A DNA stretch of 64,000 nucleotides from Pseudomonadota bacterium. Lineage in GTDB: Bacteria; Desulfobacterota; Binatia; Binatales; Binataceae. The notes below the pieces were generated by a model, which made no database searches, was not told the DNA's origin, and worked only from the letters and a program-made list of their open reading frames with translations. This document shows positions 9,208-20,598 of the stretch, piece by piece. Numbering within the stretch: the stretch's first letter is position 1; every line of letters begins with the position of its first letter. The DNA lies in the NCBI GenBank assembly GCA_021323945.1, contig JAJPKA010000020.1:124001-188000 (forward strand). The letters run 5' to 3'. A program made the position numbers and the translations under genes.

Positions 9208-9960
9208 TCAAACGGCGGTGTAACCGCCATCGACCACGAGTTCGGCTCCGGTGACGAATGAGGCTTCATCGCTGGCGAGAAACACAACGCACCAAGCAAC
9301 CTCTTCGGGTTGTGCGGCACGTTTCATCGGTGCCATCTCGATAATCGGCTGTAATTGAGAGCGGGGAACGACATCGACCATCGGCGTTAGAATCACGCCC
9401 GGATGGACCGAATTGACTCTGATCTTTTCCGGTGCGTATTGGACGGCTGCCGCCTTGGTCAACAGGCGGACGGCTCCTTTGGTGCCATGATAAGCAGCCG
9501 AGCCAGAAGAACCGATGATGCCAAAAATTGACGAAATGTTGATGATCGAGCCACCGCCGCGCCGCCGCATCGCCGGGATGGCCGACTTCATTCCCAGCCA
9601 GACACCCTTCTGGTTGATATTGACGATGGTATCCCACTCTTCTTCGCTGGTTTGCTCGATGCCTTTCATATTGGCGATACCAGCGTTATTGACCAGGATA
9701 TCGAGGCCCCCGAATTGCCGCTCACAAAGCTCAACTGCGGCGCGCCAGTCAGCCGCGCGTGTAACGTCGAGATGAACCGCGGCGACAGAGTTGGCACCGA
9801 AGTTCGAATTGATTTCCTCGGCGGTTTTTCTGCATTGCTCGTCCAACACGTCGCCGATGACGACCTTGGCACCCTCGCCCACAAACAGCCGCGCTTCCGC
9901 GGCACCCTGCCCACGCGCGCCGCCCGAGATCAGAGCGACTTTTCCCTTCAGACGGTCCAT
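9208..9960 (-). CDS. Short-chain dehydrogenase/reductase (SDR), classical type
   Basis: A 250-residue NAD(P)-dependent oxidoreductase of the classical SDR type. The cofactor glycine motif is SGGARGQGAAEARLF (residues 12-26), NNAG is at about residues 90-93, the catalytic serine lies in INISSIFGIIGSS, and the YxxxK pair is YHGTKGA. The C-terminal SFVTGAELVVDGGYTAV is the usual ending. GDVLDE after the second strand has an acidic residue, favouring NAD+ over NADP+. Family members oxidise hydroxysteroids, cyclohexanol or 3-hydroxyacyl-CoA; the substrate here is unknown. It is a single gene, upstream of and convergent with the small secreted protein. Confidence 0.9.
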   Translation of the reverse strand: MDRLKGKVALISGGARGQGAAEARLFVGEGAKVVIGDVLDEQCRKTAEEINSNFGANSVAAVHLDVTRAADWRAAVELCERQFGGLDILVNNAGIANMKGIEQTSEEEWDTIVNINQKGVWLGMKSAIPAMRRRGGGSIINISSIFGIIGSSGSAAYHGTKGAVRLLTKAAAVQYAPEKIRVNSVHPGVILTPMVDVVPRSQLQPIIEMAPMKRAAQPEEVAWCVVFLASDEASFVTGAELVVDGGYTAV

Positions 9961-10073
9961 GCTTGCACCTCCGACGCCCAGTCAAGCTGACGCGAGTTCG
10001 GCGTGAGAATCAGCTCGCGTCGTTCGCGGATATCGCAGCCGACGGAATTTGTCAACGAAGGTCGAGCGGTCGA

Positions 10074-12620
10074 TTATTCTGCGGAGTCGTTACCATTCGC
10101 AATCGCGCCGTTATTACCGGAGGGTGCCTCTTCCTCTTCCTCACGTTCGGCGAGCGGCGATACGGCGCGAACGGTTTCTCCCGGTTCAAGTTTCACCAGA
10201 TGCACGCCTTGCGCATTACGGCCAGTGATACGCACTTGCTTGGCCTTGAGTCGGATTATTTTGCCATGGTCCGTCACCAGGACTACTTGCGCATCACTGT
10301 CGACTTGCAGCACTCCAACCACCTTGCCGGTACGCTCGGTCACATCCATGGTGATAACACCCTTGCCACCGCGATGGGTAAGCCGGTATTCGGAGGCTGG
10401 GGTGCGTTTCCCGAAACCTTTCTCTGAAACCGTGAGCAGGGTCTCATCGTCGCGCGCGACCGCAATCGAGACGACCTCATCCTGGATCAGCTCGACGGTC
10501 CCGCCAGTCTTCTCAGTGGACGATTCCAGTTGCATCCCGGTGACGCCATATGTGCCGCGACCCATCGGGCGCACTTCATCCTCCTTGAAGCGAATCGCCT
10601 GCCCTTCACGGGTTGAAAGTACGATCTGCTGGTTACCGTCAGTAAGGCGGACGCCGACAAGGGAATCGCCTTCTTCGAGATTGATAGCGATGATACCGCT
10701 GGAGCGGATGTTCTTGAATTCGTCCAGCTCGGTCTTCTTGACCTGGCCGCGCCGGGTGGCGAAGAAGACGTACTTGCCTTTGGCATCCTTGGTTACGGGG
10801 AGAAAGGCGGAGAGGGTTTCGTCACTGGCCAGGCTGAGCAAATTAGCGATCGAGCGACCGCGTGCCGCACGCCCGCCCTCGGGTAGCTCGTAAGCTTTCT
10901 TCTCGTACACTTTGCCGGCACTGGTAAAAAACAGAAGCCGGTCATGAGTACCTACAGGAACCAAGTGCTCGACAAAGTCTTCCTCGCCGGTCGCAGCGCC
11001 GATCTTGCCCCGGCCACCGCGTCTTTGGGTTCGATACAAAGAAAGCGGGGTGCGTTTAATATAACCGCCGTGGGTAACCGTCACCAGGACATCTTCTTCG
11101 ACGATCAGATCCTCGATCGAGAGATCACCTTCGGCTTCAATGATCTGCGTTCGCCGTTCATCGGCGAATTCTTTTTTGACCGCTTTCAGCTCCTCCGCAA
11201 TCAGGTTCATCAATTCGCTTTCGTTCGCGAGAATATTGCGCAAGCGAGCGATATTCTCTGCTACTTCCTTGTGCTCGGCTTCGATCTTATCGCGCTCGAG
11301 CGAAGTCAGCCGGCGCAAAGTCAAATCCAGAATTGCCTGAGCTTGAGTCTGCGTAAGATTGAACCGCTGCATCAGCCCGGTGCGAGCGGATTCCGTATCT
11401 TGTGACCCGCGAATCAAACGAATCACCGCATCCAGATTGCGCAACGCAATCAGTAATCCTTCGAGGATATGCAAGCGCGCCTCGGCCTGCTTGAGCTCGT
11501 ATTGCGTGCGGCGCGTCAACACGTGACGGCGATGAGCAAGGAATTCGACCAGCATGTCGCGCAGACTCAACTCGCGCGGGCGACCCTCGTGAATCGCCAA
11601 CATGATAAGACCGTAGCCCTGCTGCATCTGGGTCAACTTGTAAAGCCGATTCAGCACGATGCGCGGGTCTGCGTCGCGTCTGAGCTCGACCACAATCCGC
11701 ATGCCGTCGCGATCAGATTCGTCTCGCAGGTCACTGATGCCGTCGATCCGCTTCTCATTGACCAGCTCGGCAATCCGTTCGATGAGCCGAGTCTTGTTCA
11801 CTTGGTAGGGAATTTCCCGGACAATGATCGACGACTTGCCGCTGCGTTTATCGGTCTCGATCGCCGCTGTGGCGCGGATGGTTATCGTCCCCCGCCCGCT
11901 TAGATAAGCCTGCCGAATCGAGTCGCGCCCGAGCAATTGGCCGCCGGTTGGAAAATCCGGACCAGGAATAATATCCAGGATCTGCTCGAGGGTCAGATCA
12001 GGGTTTTCAATCAACTTTAACAACGCATCGCATACCTCACCCAGATTGTGCGGTGGAATGTTGGTCGCCATCCCGACCGCTATTCCGTCAGAGCCGTTAA
12101 TCAGCAGGTTCGGAATCTGAGCGGGTAAGACTTCGGGCTCGCGGTCCGAGCCATCGAAATTATCGAGAAAATTGACGGTATCCTTGTCAATATCGGCTAA
12201 CAGCCGTTCCGCCAATTGTGTCAGGCGGCATTCGGTATAGCGATACGCAGCCGGTGGATCGCCGTCGATTGAACCGAAGTTCCCCTGACCGTCGACCAGC
12301 GGATACCGCATGCTGAAAGTCTGCGCCATGCGCACCAGCGCATCGTAAACCGCACCGTCGCCGTGGGGATGATATTTTTTGAGAACCTCTCCAACCACAC
12401 CAGCACACTTCGAATAGCGCCGGGTCGAGAGCAGTCCTTCACGGAACATCGCATAGAGAATTCGGCGGTGAACCGGTTTGAGACCATCGCGCAAGTCGGG
12501 GAGGGCTCGTCCAATATTTACCGACATGGCGTAGTCCAGGTAGGACTGGCGCATGTCATCTTCGATACTAAGGCGCGCGGGTTCATTGCGCAGAGGTTGG
12601 TTGCCGTTGGTTTCAGCCAT
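10074..12620 (-). CDS. gyrA: DNA gyrase subunit A
   Basis: An 848-residue type IIA topoisomerase subunit that cuts and reseals DNA and, with GyrB, introduces negative supercoils. The breakage domain has the catalytic tyrosine in [10 protein letters not shown] (about Tyr128). The C-terminal beta-pinwheel has the GyrA-box [10 protein letters not shown], which separates gyrase from ParC. The protein ends in an acidic glutamate-rich tail. At the position of E. coli Ser83 it has glycine ([10 protein letters not shown], Gly89), while the Asp87 equivalent is kept. It lies 115 bases downstream of gyrB in the same direction, so the two are probably cotranscribed. Confidence 0.98.
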   Translation of the reverse strand: MAETNGNQPLRNEPARLSIEDDMRQSYLDYAMSVNIGRALPDLRDGLKPVHRRILYAMFREGLLSTRRYSKCAGVVGEVLKKYHPHGDGAVYDALVRMAQTFSMRYPLVDGQGNFGSIDGDPPAAYRYTECRLTQLAERLLADIDKDTVNFLDNFDGSDREPEVLPAQIPNLLINGSDGIAVGMATNIPPHNLGEVCDALLKLIENPDLTLEQILDIIPGPDFPTGGQLLGRDSIRQAYLSGRGTITIRATAAIETDKRSGKSSIIVREIPYQVNKTRLIERIAELVNEKRIDGISDLRDESDRDGMRIVVELRRDADPRIVLNRLYKLTQMQQGYGLIMLAIHEGRPRELSLRDMLVEFLAHRRHVLTRRTQYELKQAEARLHILEGLLIALRNLDAVIRLIRGSQDTESARTGLMQRFNLTQTQAQAILDLTLRRLTSLERDKIEAEHKEVAENIARLRNILANESELMNLIAEELKAVKKEFADERRTQIIEAEGDLSIEDLIVEEDVLVTVTHGGYIKRTPLSLYRTQRRGGRGKIGAATGEEDFVEHLVPVGTHDRLLFFTSAGKVYEKKAYELPEGGRAARGRSIANLLSLASDETLSAFLPVTKDAKGKYVFFATRRGQVKKTELDEFKNIRSSGIIAINLEEGDSLVGVRLTDGNQQIVLSTREGQAIRFKEDEVRPMGRGTYGVTGMQLESSTEKTGGTVELIQDEVVSIAVARDDETLLTVSEKGFGKRTPASEYRLTHRGGKGVITMDVTERTGKVVGVLQVDSDAQVVLVTDHGKIIRLKAKQVRITGRNAQGVHLVKLEPGETVRAVSPLAEREEEEEAPSGNNGAIANGNDSAE

Positions 12621-12735
12621 TTAGTTCAAGCCTGGTATCTTTTGCATTTGAGTGAACGTCAAACGGGCGGAGCGGTGCCCGCGTGCTTGCCACGCAGACC
12701 GTTCAGAACGGACAGCACGGTAGTGCTCGACTGGC

Positions 12736-15452
<2,717 letters not shown>

Positions 15453-17219
15453 TTACTTGATCGCAGCTAGATAAGCCAGAAACTCTCGCGGACCAATGTA
15501 ACCAGTTTTGGTCACACGAATGCGCCCGGTCGAGTCAATGAAGACCGTGGTAGGAACACCGGCGACCGCGAACTGTTTCATCAGGGCGGCATCCTGAGGA
15601 TTGGCGCGGGTCAAATTCGCCTTGAGCCAAATAAATTCTCCCGCTCGCTGAATGACGGCGCGGTCCCTGAAGGTAATGCGCTCCATCTCGCTGCACGGCA
15701 CACACCAGTCAGCGGCGAAATCCAATACCACAGGCTTACGCTCAAGCTTGGCGGCTTGCAGCAATGCTGGGTCAAATGGGCGGAACTTCAAGGCTGGCGG
15801 CGATGATCTTGTCTCACTCACCAAATAGACAAGACTCGCCACCGCAGCTGTCGCCAAGATTGAGCGGAGCACCAGGAAAGGTTTCAAATTGCGTCCGGCT
15901 TTGGACAAAAAGCCCAGATAAACCGCCGCAGCGAGTCCGTAATACGGCAGAATCCGAGTGGCTAAGTGGTTGGGTGTCAGGGGATCGATAAAGTACAGCG
16001 CCAGCGCAATCAGCAAAAAACCAAATAAATGCTCGACCCAAACAAGCCATTCGCCAGAGCGGGGCAGGCTGCGGATGCTCCCCGCAACGACCGCCAGCGC
16101 AACGTAGGGCAAGCCCAATCCCACAGCCAGCGTGAAAAACAGAGCGAAGCCGAAAAACAGGCTGGAGCTCTGCTGTACAACTACGAGCAGTCCGACCACG
16201 ACCGGGCCGATGCAAGGCGCCGCCACAATCCCCATCCCCAGGCCCATCACAAGAGCGCCGACATAGCCTGTCCGTCCACTCCCAAACCATCTAGTCAGCC
16301 GAGCCGGCAGTTGGAAGGAGACGAGACCAAAACTCGCTGCTGCGCATACCAGTAACATCGCTGCGATTGCGCATAGGACCAATGGATTCTGCAGAGCAGC
16401 GCCAAACAGGCTACCACTCAGCGCGGCAGTGACGCCGAGCCCCGAAAATGTCACGGCGATGCCTAGCACATACACCAGAGCCAGGAGAATAACTTTGCGC
16501 GGCCCCCCAGCCTGGTAACCGAAATAGGCGACCGTCACGCCTATGAGGGGATAGACGCATGGGGTGAGGTTCAGTGCCAAACCACCGAGAAGAACAATAA
16601 CGAAACCTATTAATGACCCGCGTTTGCGGAATATGTGTGCCAGCGCGCCATTGCTGGCGGCAGTCCAATCCGGTTTCAGATAGCTGTTCGGCAGTGAATC
16701 AGCTACCGGAACCAGCCCGAGGAGAAAGGTCCTTGATATCGAAGTCGGACGCAGACATTCACGATCATTGCAGGCCTGGTAAAAGAGCTGTACATCGATT
16801 TCTTTGTTTGCTGTCGTGAAGTCCCTCGATGGAGTAATTGGAATAACGAAGCTGACGCGGCCCGAGAAGACCGCAAGAGTCTGCCGAGGCTCAAACGCTA
16901 ACGAAATATGCTGCGCCGCCGGGTAAATTACGTCGCCGATTTCGAGGCCACCGGGATTCCTGACGGTGACACGAGTAGGTATTAAGAAGGCGGTCGATGG
17001 CTGGTTTGAATTGATATGCCAGCCCGTGGCAATAGCGACTTCGACGTCAAGCAAGTTCGGCTGGTGAGCCGCTAACGGGTGCGCCAGCGAAGCGGCTTTG
17101 ATGCTGACAATGTTCGGCTCGACCACTGAACCGCGGGCCGCCTCGGCACCCATCAGGCAACAGACAATCAAACTCACCAGCGGAAATTGCCGAAGCCTGG
17201 CAGACCGCGCCGATGCCAA
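15453..17219 (-). CDS. dsbD: Thiol:disulfide interchange protein DsbD
   Basis: A 588-residue inner-membrane protein that moves reducing power from cytoplasmic thioredoxin to periplasmic disulfide isomerases and cytochrome-c maturation. A signal peptide leads into the periplasmic alpha domain with the cysteine pair CNDRECLRP. A core of about eight membrane spans follows, with LNLTPCVYPLIGVTV and GIVAAPCIGPVVVG carrying the transmembrane cysteines. The C-terminal thioredoxin domain has DWCVPCSEME. All three cysteine pairs are present, so the electron relay should work. It starts 27 bases after the RibBA homologue and is likely cotranscribed with it. Confidence 0.93.
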   Translation of the reverse strand: MASARSARLRQFPLVSLIVCCLMGAEAARGSVVEPNIVSIKAASLAHPLAAHQPNLLDVEVAIATGWHINSNQPSTAFLIPTRVTVRNPGGLEIGDVIYPAAQHISLAFEPRQTLAVFSGRVSFVIPITPSRDFTTANKEIDVQLFYQACNDRECLRPTSISRTFLLGLVPVADSLPNSYLKPDWTAASNGALAHIFRKRGSLIGFVIVLLGGLALNLTPCVYPLIGVTVAYFGYQAGGPRKVILLALVYVLGIAVTFSGLGVTAALSGSLFGAALQNPLVLCAIAAMLLVCAAASFGLVSFQLPARLTRWFGSGRTGYVGALVMGLGMGIVAAPCIGPVVVGLLVVVQQSSSLFFGFALFFTLAVGLGLPYVALAVVAGSIRSLPRSGEWLVWVEHLFGFLLIALALYFIDPLTPNHLATRILPYYGLAAAVYLGFLSKAGRNLKPFLVLRSILATAAVASLVYLVSETRSSPPALKFRPFDPALLQAAKLERKPVVLDFAADWCVPCSEMERITFRDRAVIQRAGEFIWLKANLTRANPQDAALMKQFAVAGVPTTVFIDSTGRIRVTKTGYIGPREFLAYLAAIK

Positions 17220-17246
17220 CTGGTCAACCTCTGTCGACCTGATCGC

Positions 17247-18425
17247 TCAGCTGTCGAGCGGCGCCTCTCCGTATGTCGACAATGGCGCGTGATCCACGAT
17301 CTCCAGCCCATAGCCTGGCAGATTCGCCAGCCTGGGTGGTTTATCGGTGAGTAGAATCATTTTTCGTACACCGACGTCGCGCAGAATTTGCGCTCCAATC
17401 CCATAATCGCGGAAATCCGCCTCCGGCGCGTTCAGGCGTGTAGTGGGGCGAATAATGGCGCGCCGTGTGCCAGCACTGAAATCACTGGCTATAGCTTCGG
17501 ACTCGCGCTTGAGGTAAAGGATAACGCCCTCACCCTTCTCGGCAATGTACTCCATCGCCGCTTGCAACAAGTTTCGCGTGTTACGCTTGCTATAGCCAAA
17601 GACATCGCCGGGCAGATACTCACGATGGGCGCGGACCAGCACCGGCCGGTCCGGACTGATATTTCCCATGACCAGCACAAGATGCTCGCTCTGGTCGACC
17701 AGATTACGATATACGCACGCCTTGAAATCGCCGTAAGCGGTCGGCAAGCGTGCCTCGGCGATGCGTTGAATCATCGTTTCATTACGCAGGCGATATTCGA
17801 TAATGTCCGCGACGGTGACAATCTTGAGGCCGTGGGCCCGGGAAAATTCAATCAGGTCGTCGCGGCGGGCCATCGTGCCGTCTTCCTTCAGGATCTCGCA
17901 GATGACGCCCGCCGGTTTCAGTCCTGCCAGGCGAGCAAGGTCTACCGCTCCTTCAGTCTGTCCCGTCCGCACCAGTACCCCGCCCTCGCGCGCGCGCAGC
18001 GGGTAAACATAACCCGGGGTAATGAATTCAGAGCCCGTTGCGTCTTCGCGCACCGCCTGCAGAATCGTGGTGGCGCGGTCTTGAGCGGAGATGCCCGAAC
18101 CAGCGGCGCGCCGGGCCGTAATCGGAACCGTAAATGCGGTGCCCAAAGGGGCTTGGTTATCGCCTACCATCATGCTCAGACCGAGCTGGTCGACGCGCTC
18201 CGGTGCCATCGGCAAACAGATCAAGCCGCGGCCATACTTGGCCATGAAGTTGATAGCCTCTGGCGTGGCTTTCTCTGCGGCCATGCAGAGGTCGCCTTCA
18301 TTTTCTCGGTTCTCATCATCCATCAGTATGATCATGCGGCCACGGCGGGTTTCCTCTAAGGCCTGTTCAACGGTGATGAATGGAGCTTGGGGCGAATGAG
18401 TCCGAGGCGTGATATCTCCGAACAT
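17247..18425 (-). CDS. RibBA-like protein with altered residues in both catalytic domains
   Basis: A 392-residue protein with the full RibBA layout: a 3,4-dihydroxy-2-butanone-4-phosphate synthase domain (residues about 17-215) and a GTP-cyclohydrolase-II domain (220-385). The first keeps DDENRENEGD, RGLICL and GTMAR, but the conserved PGHVFPL is PGYVYPL (Tyr139), and the metal-binding histidine of GGHTE is replaced in RTGQTEGAVDLA (Gln156). In the second, the zinc cysteines of SECLTGDV and RCDCG are replaced (Tyr270, Arg281, Thr283) and RQEGRGIG reads KRESEAIA. GTP cyclohydrolase activity is therefore very unlikely and DHBP synthase doubtful. Degenerate RibBX-type homologues are known, but usually with an intact RibB half. 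It lies in a short operon with dsbD. Confidence 0.85.
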   Translation of the reverse strand: MFGDITPRTHSPQAPFITVEQALEETRRGRMIILMDDENRENEGDLCMAAEKATPEAINFMAKYGRGLICLPMAPERVDQLGLSMMVGDNQAPLGTAFTVPITARRAAGSGISAQDRATTILQAVREDATGSEFITPGYVYPLRAREGGVLVRTGQTEGAVDLARLAGLKPAGVICEILKEDGTMARRDDLIEFSRAHGLKIVTVADIIEYRLRNETMIQRIAEARLPTAYGDFKACVYRNLVDQSEHLVLVMGNISPDRPVLVRAHREYLPGDVFGYSKRNTRNLLQAAMEYIAEKGEGVILYLKRESEAIASDFSAGTRRAIIRPTTRLNAPEADFRDYGIGAQILRDVGVRKMILLTDKPPRLANLPGYGLEIVDHAPLSTYGEAPLDS

Positions 18426-18603
18426 GAGATTGCTTATTCCATTAGTGCTCGGTTCAAAAGCACTGGCCGAAATGAAATTCCTCGATTCGCCAACTATTCT
18501 AGCCCAATTTATTATGCGCCGTGAAATGGCCGGACATCACTTTTGACTCCGCCTAGCCCGGGGTTCACAGCTAAGATGCGTTCGGAGCCAACTCAAACTT
18601 ATA

Positions 18604-20034
18604 ATGGCAGGGATGGCCTCAAATCAGTCCAAAACACCCGAGCCGTGTGGGGCCGACCCTCAGCGCCTCCGGCGTGCGCTACCCTCGATCGACCTGTGTC
18701 TGAGAACGGCATTAAACGACGCGCGTCTGCGCCATTTGGGACGAGCGTACTTGAAAGATCTGGCAAGACGCGTTCAGGCTCAGCTCAGGGCGAATCAAGC
18801 AGAGGAGGTCGAAGCCCCGACCAACCGCGAACAAAGACTTGGCCAAATCATCGAACAGATGGCGGCACTCGCTCTGTCCGACGAACCCAAGCTCTGCCGC
18901 GTGGTCAACGCAACTGGTGTCGTACTGCATACTAATCTTGGCCGCGCCTTGCTGGCTGAAGCCGCGATTGAAGCGGTAACGATGGCAGCAGCCTCGCCAA
19001 CTAACCTTGAATACGACCTCAGCAGTGGCTCGCGAGGCGACCGCGACACCATCATTGAGGATGAGCTCTGCGAGCTCACCCATGCCGAAGCCGCAACGGT
19101 GGTCAATAACAATGCAGCAGCCGTGCTGCTGGTCCTCAATACGCTGGCCGCAGGCCGCGAGGTAATCGTCTCGCGCGGGGAGCTGATCGAAATCGGCGGA
19201 TCGTTCCGATTACCGGATGTGATGCTTAGTGGCGGCGTGCGTCTTAGGGAGGTCGGCACCACGAATCGCACTCACCTCCATGACTACGAGAAGGCAATTG
19301 GCCCTGAGACGGCGCTGTTGTTGAAGGTTCATCCGTCGAATTACCGCATCGTTGGTTTTACCCACGAAGTGGGCATCGCGGAGTTGGCCGCGCTCGGCCG
19401 CCGTCACAACGTCGAGGTGGTCGAAGATCTCGGTTCCGGCGCTCTGATCGATCTGAGCCTTTATGGCATTGCCCGCGAGCCGATCGTAGGAGACAGTATT
19501 GCCGCCGGCGCGGGACTCGTCACCTTCTCCGGGGATAAATTGCTCGGCGGTCCCCAGGCAGGAGTCATTGTCGGGCGGCGTCAATTGGTCGAACGGCTAC
19601 GCCGCAGTCCGCTCAAGCGGGCACTTCGCTGTGACAAGATGACATTAGCGGCGCTGGAAGCTACTCTGCGTCTTTACAGGCGCCACGATGTGGAAAAAGC
19701 GCTGCCTACCCTTCGCTTTTTACGTCGTTCACTCGAAGAGATTCAGCTGGTTGCCGATCGCGGCCGCGTCACTCTACAGCGCCGTTTGCTCCCACAATTC
19801 AAGATCGATGTCACCGACGGAGAGTCGGAGATCGGCTCAGGCGCACTGCCGACGGTTCGGCTCAAGACCCGTGTGATCCGGGTCAGCCATCCCTCGATGT
19901 CGCCCGAGGCTATCGCAGCCATGTTTCGAAGGGCCCGGCCACCGGTGATTGGACGCATTAATGACGATGCTTTCCTCATCGACTGTCGAACGATCGAAGA
20001 TCCCGGGGTCCTGGAGGTGGAGTTCGCAAAATGA
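18604..20034 (+). CDS. selA: L-seryl-tRNA(Sec) selenium transferase
   Basis: A 476-residue PLP enzyme that converts seryl-tRNA(Sec) to selenocysteinyl-tRNA(Sec) using selenophosphate. The N-terminal region (residues 20-100) matches the SelA tRNA-binding helical domain. NATGVVLHTNLGRALL, the GTTNRT loop and TFSGDKLLGGPQAG (PLP lysine about 312) are diagnostic, and the length is normal for SelA. An alternative start at 18613 is possible. Its presence implies selenoprotein synthesis, although neither selB, tRNA-Sec nor a selenoprotein was recognised in this window. Confidence 0.93.
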   Translation: MAGMASNQSKTPEPCGADPQRLRRALPSIDLCLRTALNDARLRHLGRAYLKDLARRVQAQLRANQAEEVEAPTNREQRLGQIIEQMAALALSDEPKLCRVVNATGVVLHTNLGRALLAEAAIEAVTMAAASPTNLEYDLSSGSRGDRDTIIEDELCELTHAEAATVVNNNAAAVLLVLNTLAAGREVIVSRGELIEIGGSFRLPDVMLSGGVRLREVGTTNRTHLHDYEKAIGPETALLLKVHPSNYRIVGFTHEVGIAELAALGRRHNVEVVEDLGSGALIDLSLYGIAREPIVGDSIAAGAGLVTFSGDKLLGGPQAGVIVGRRQLVERLRRSPLKRALRCDKMTLAALEATLRLYRRHDVEKALPTLRFLRRSLEEIQLVADRGRVTLQRRLLPQFKIDVTDGESEIGSGALPTVRLKTRVIRVSHPSMSPEAIAAMFRRARPPVIGRINDDAFLIDCRTIEDPGVLEVEFAK

Positions 20035-20196
20035 AATAGCCGAGCCTTGTCCATGCCGGCTGCGGACTGGACAAACCGGCTGGATTTTGTTCCTTTAGCA
20101 GGCGGCCGTTGGCTTGTTGCTCCATGGCCGGCTTCCCCGATTTGGATCGGCGACAGCCCGGCGAAGTCATGGTTCCCGTTCCCACAGGAGCGAGTC

Positions 20197-20415
20197 ATGC
20201 CCGATAAAACGTACAAAATCATCGAAGTAGTGGGTGTTTCTGCAGAAAGCATCCACCAGGCCGTCCGTAACGCTATCGCAAAGGCTAGCCAGACCGTGCG
20301 CAACATTGACTGGTTCGAGGTGCAACAGATTCGGGGTGCCGTTCACAGCGGTCAACCTGAATTCCAGGTGGCCGTCAAAATCGGCTTTAGACTCGAGGGC
20401 CAGTCGGTGGTTTGA
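20197..20415 (+). CDS. Dodecin, flavin-binding storage protein
   Basis: A 72-residue protein of the dodecin family, which forms hollow dodecamers that bind flavins such as FMN, riboflavin or lumichrome, or CoA. It has the typical start KTYKIIEVVGVSAESI, the central helix VRNAIAKASQTVRNIDWFEV with the flavin-stacking Trp, and a last strand ending KIGFRLE. The ATG at 20197 is set by AGGAG six bases upstream; open frame extending further upstream is not part of the gene. It follows selA in the same direction after 162 bases. Confidence 0.93.
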   Translation: MPDKTYKIIEVVGVSAESIHQAVRNAIAKASQTVRNIDWFEVQQIRGAVHSGQPEFQVAVKIGFRLEGQSVV

Positions 20416-20510
20416 TGGATTAAGCTACAATTGCCGACGCCTCGCTACTGACTGGATTTTGAGCGGCTCGGGTGCTTACGCCTGAATCGGGCCGCTCAGC
20501 GCTCTGCGGG

Positions 20511-20548
20511 CTGCTGGTTCGCTAGCTGACTGCTGGTTCGCTGTCTGA
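20511..20548 (+). repeat. Two tandem 19-bp units
   Basis: CTGCTGGTTCGCTAGCTGA is followed directly by CTGCTGGTTCGCTGTCTGA, differing at two positions. The pair sits 50 bases upstream of the zinc-ribbon/BON gene, behind an imperfect hairpin (GAGCGGC at 20461, GCCGCTC at 20491). It may be a direct-repeat regulatory site or a chance duplication. Confidence 0.45.
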
Positions 20549-20598
20549 TCTACGTCTATGATTGATTCAGCGCAATCTGCAGGCGAAGCGCTGGCTTT

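Noticed and set aside
10003-10893. A long serine-rich open frame antisense to the gyrA 3' part
   Set aside because: Shadow of gyrA; the composition (Ser/Arg-rich, no domain) is that of an antisense frame.
17388-18359. A 323-codon open frame antisense to the RibBA-like gene
   Set aside because: It lies wholly within a well-supported gene in the other direction, has no ribosome site and no family resemblance. Such frames are common opposite GC-rich genes.
18426-18603. Possible FMN riboswitch upstream of the RibBA-like gene
   Set aside because: No match to the conserved FMN-aptamer segments was seen in the 178-base leader.
18604-20034. Selenoprotein gene near selA
   Set aside because: No in-frame TGA followed by continuing protein similarity and a SECIS-like hairpin was seen in the neighbourhood.
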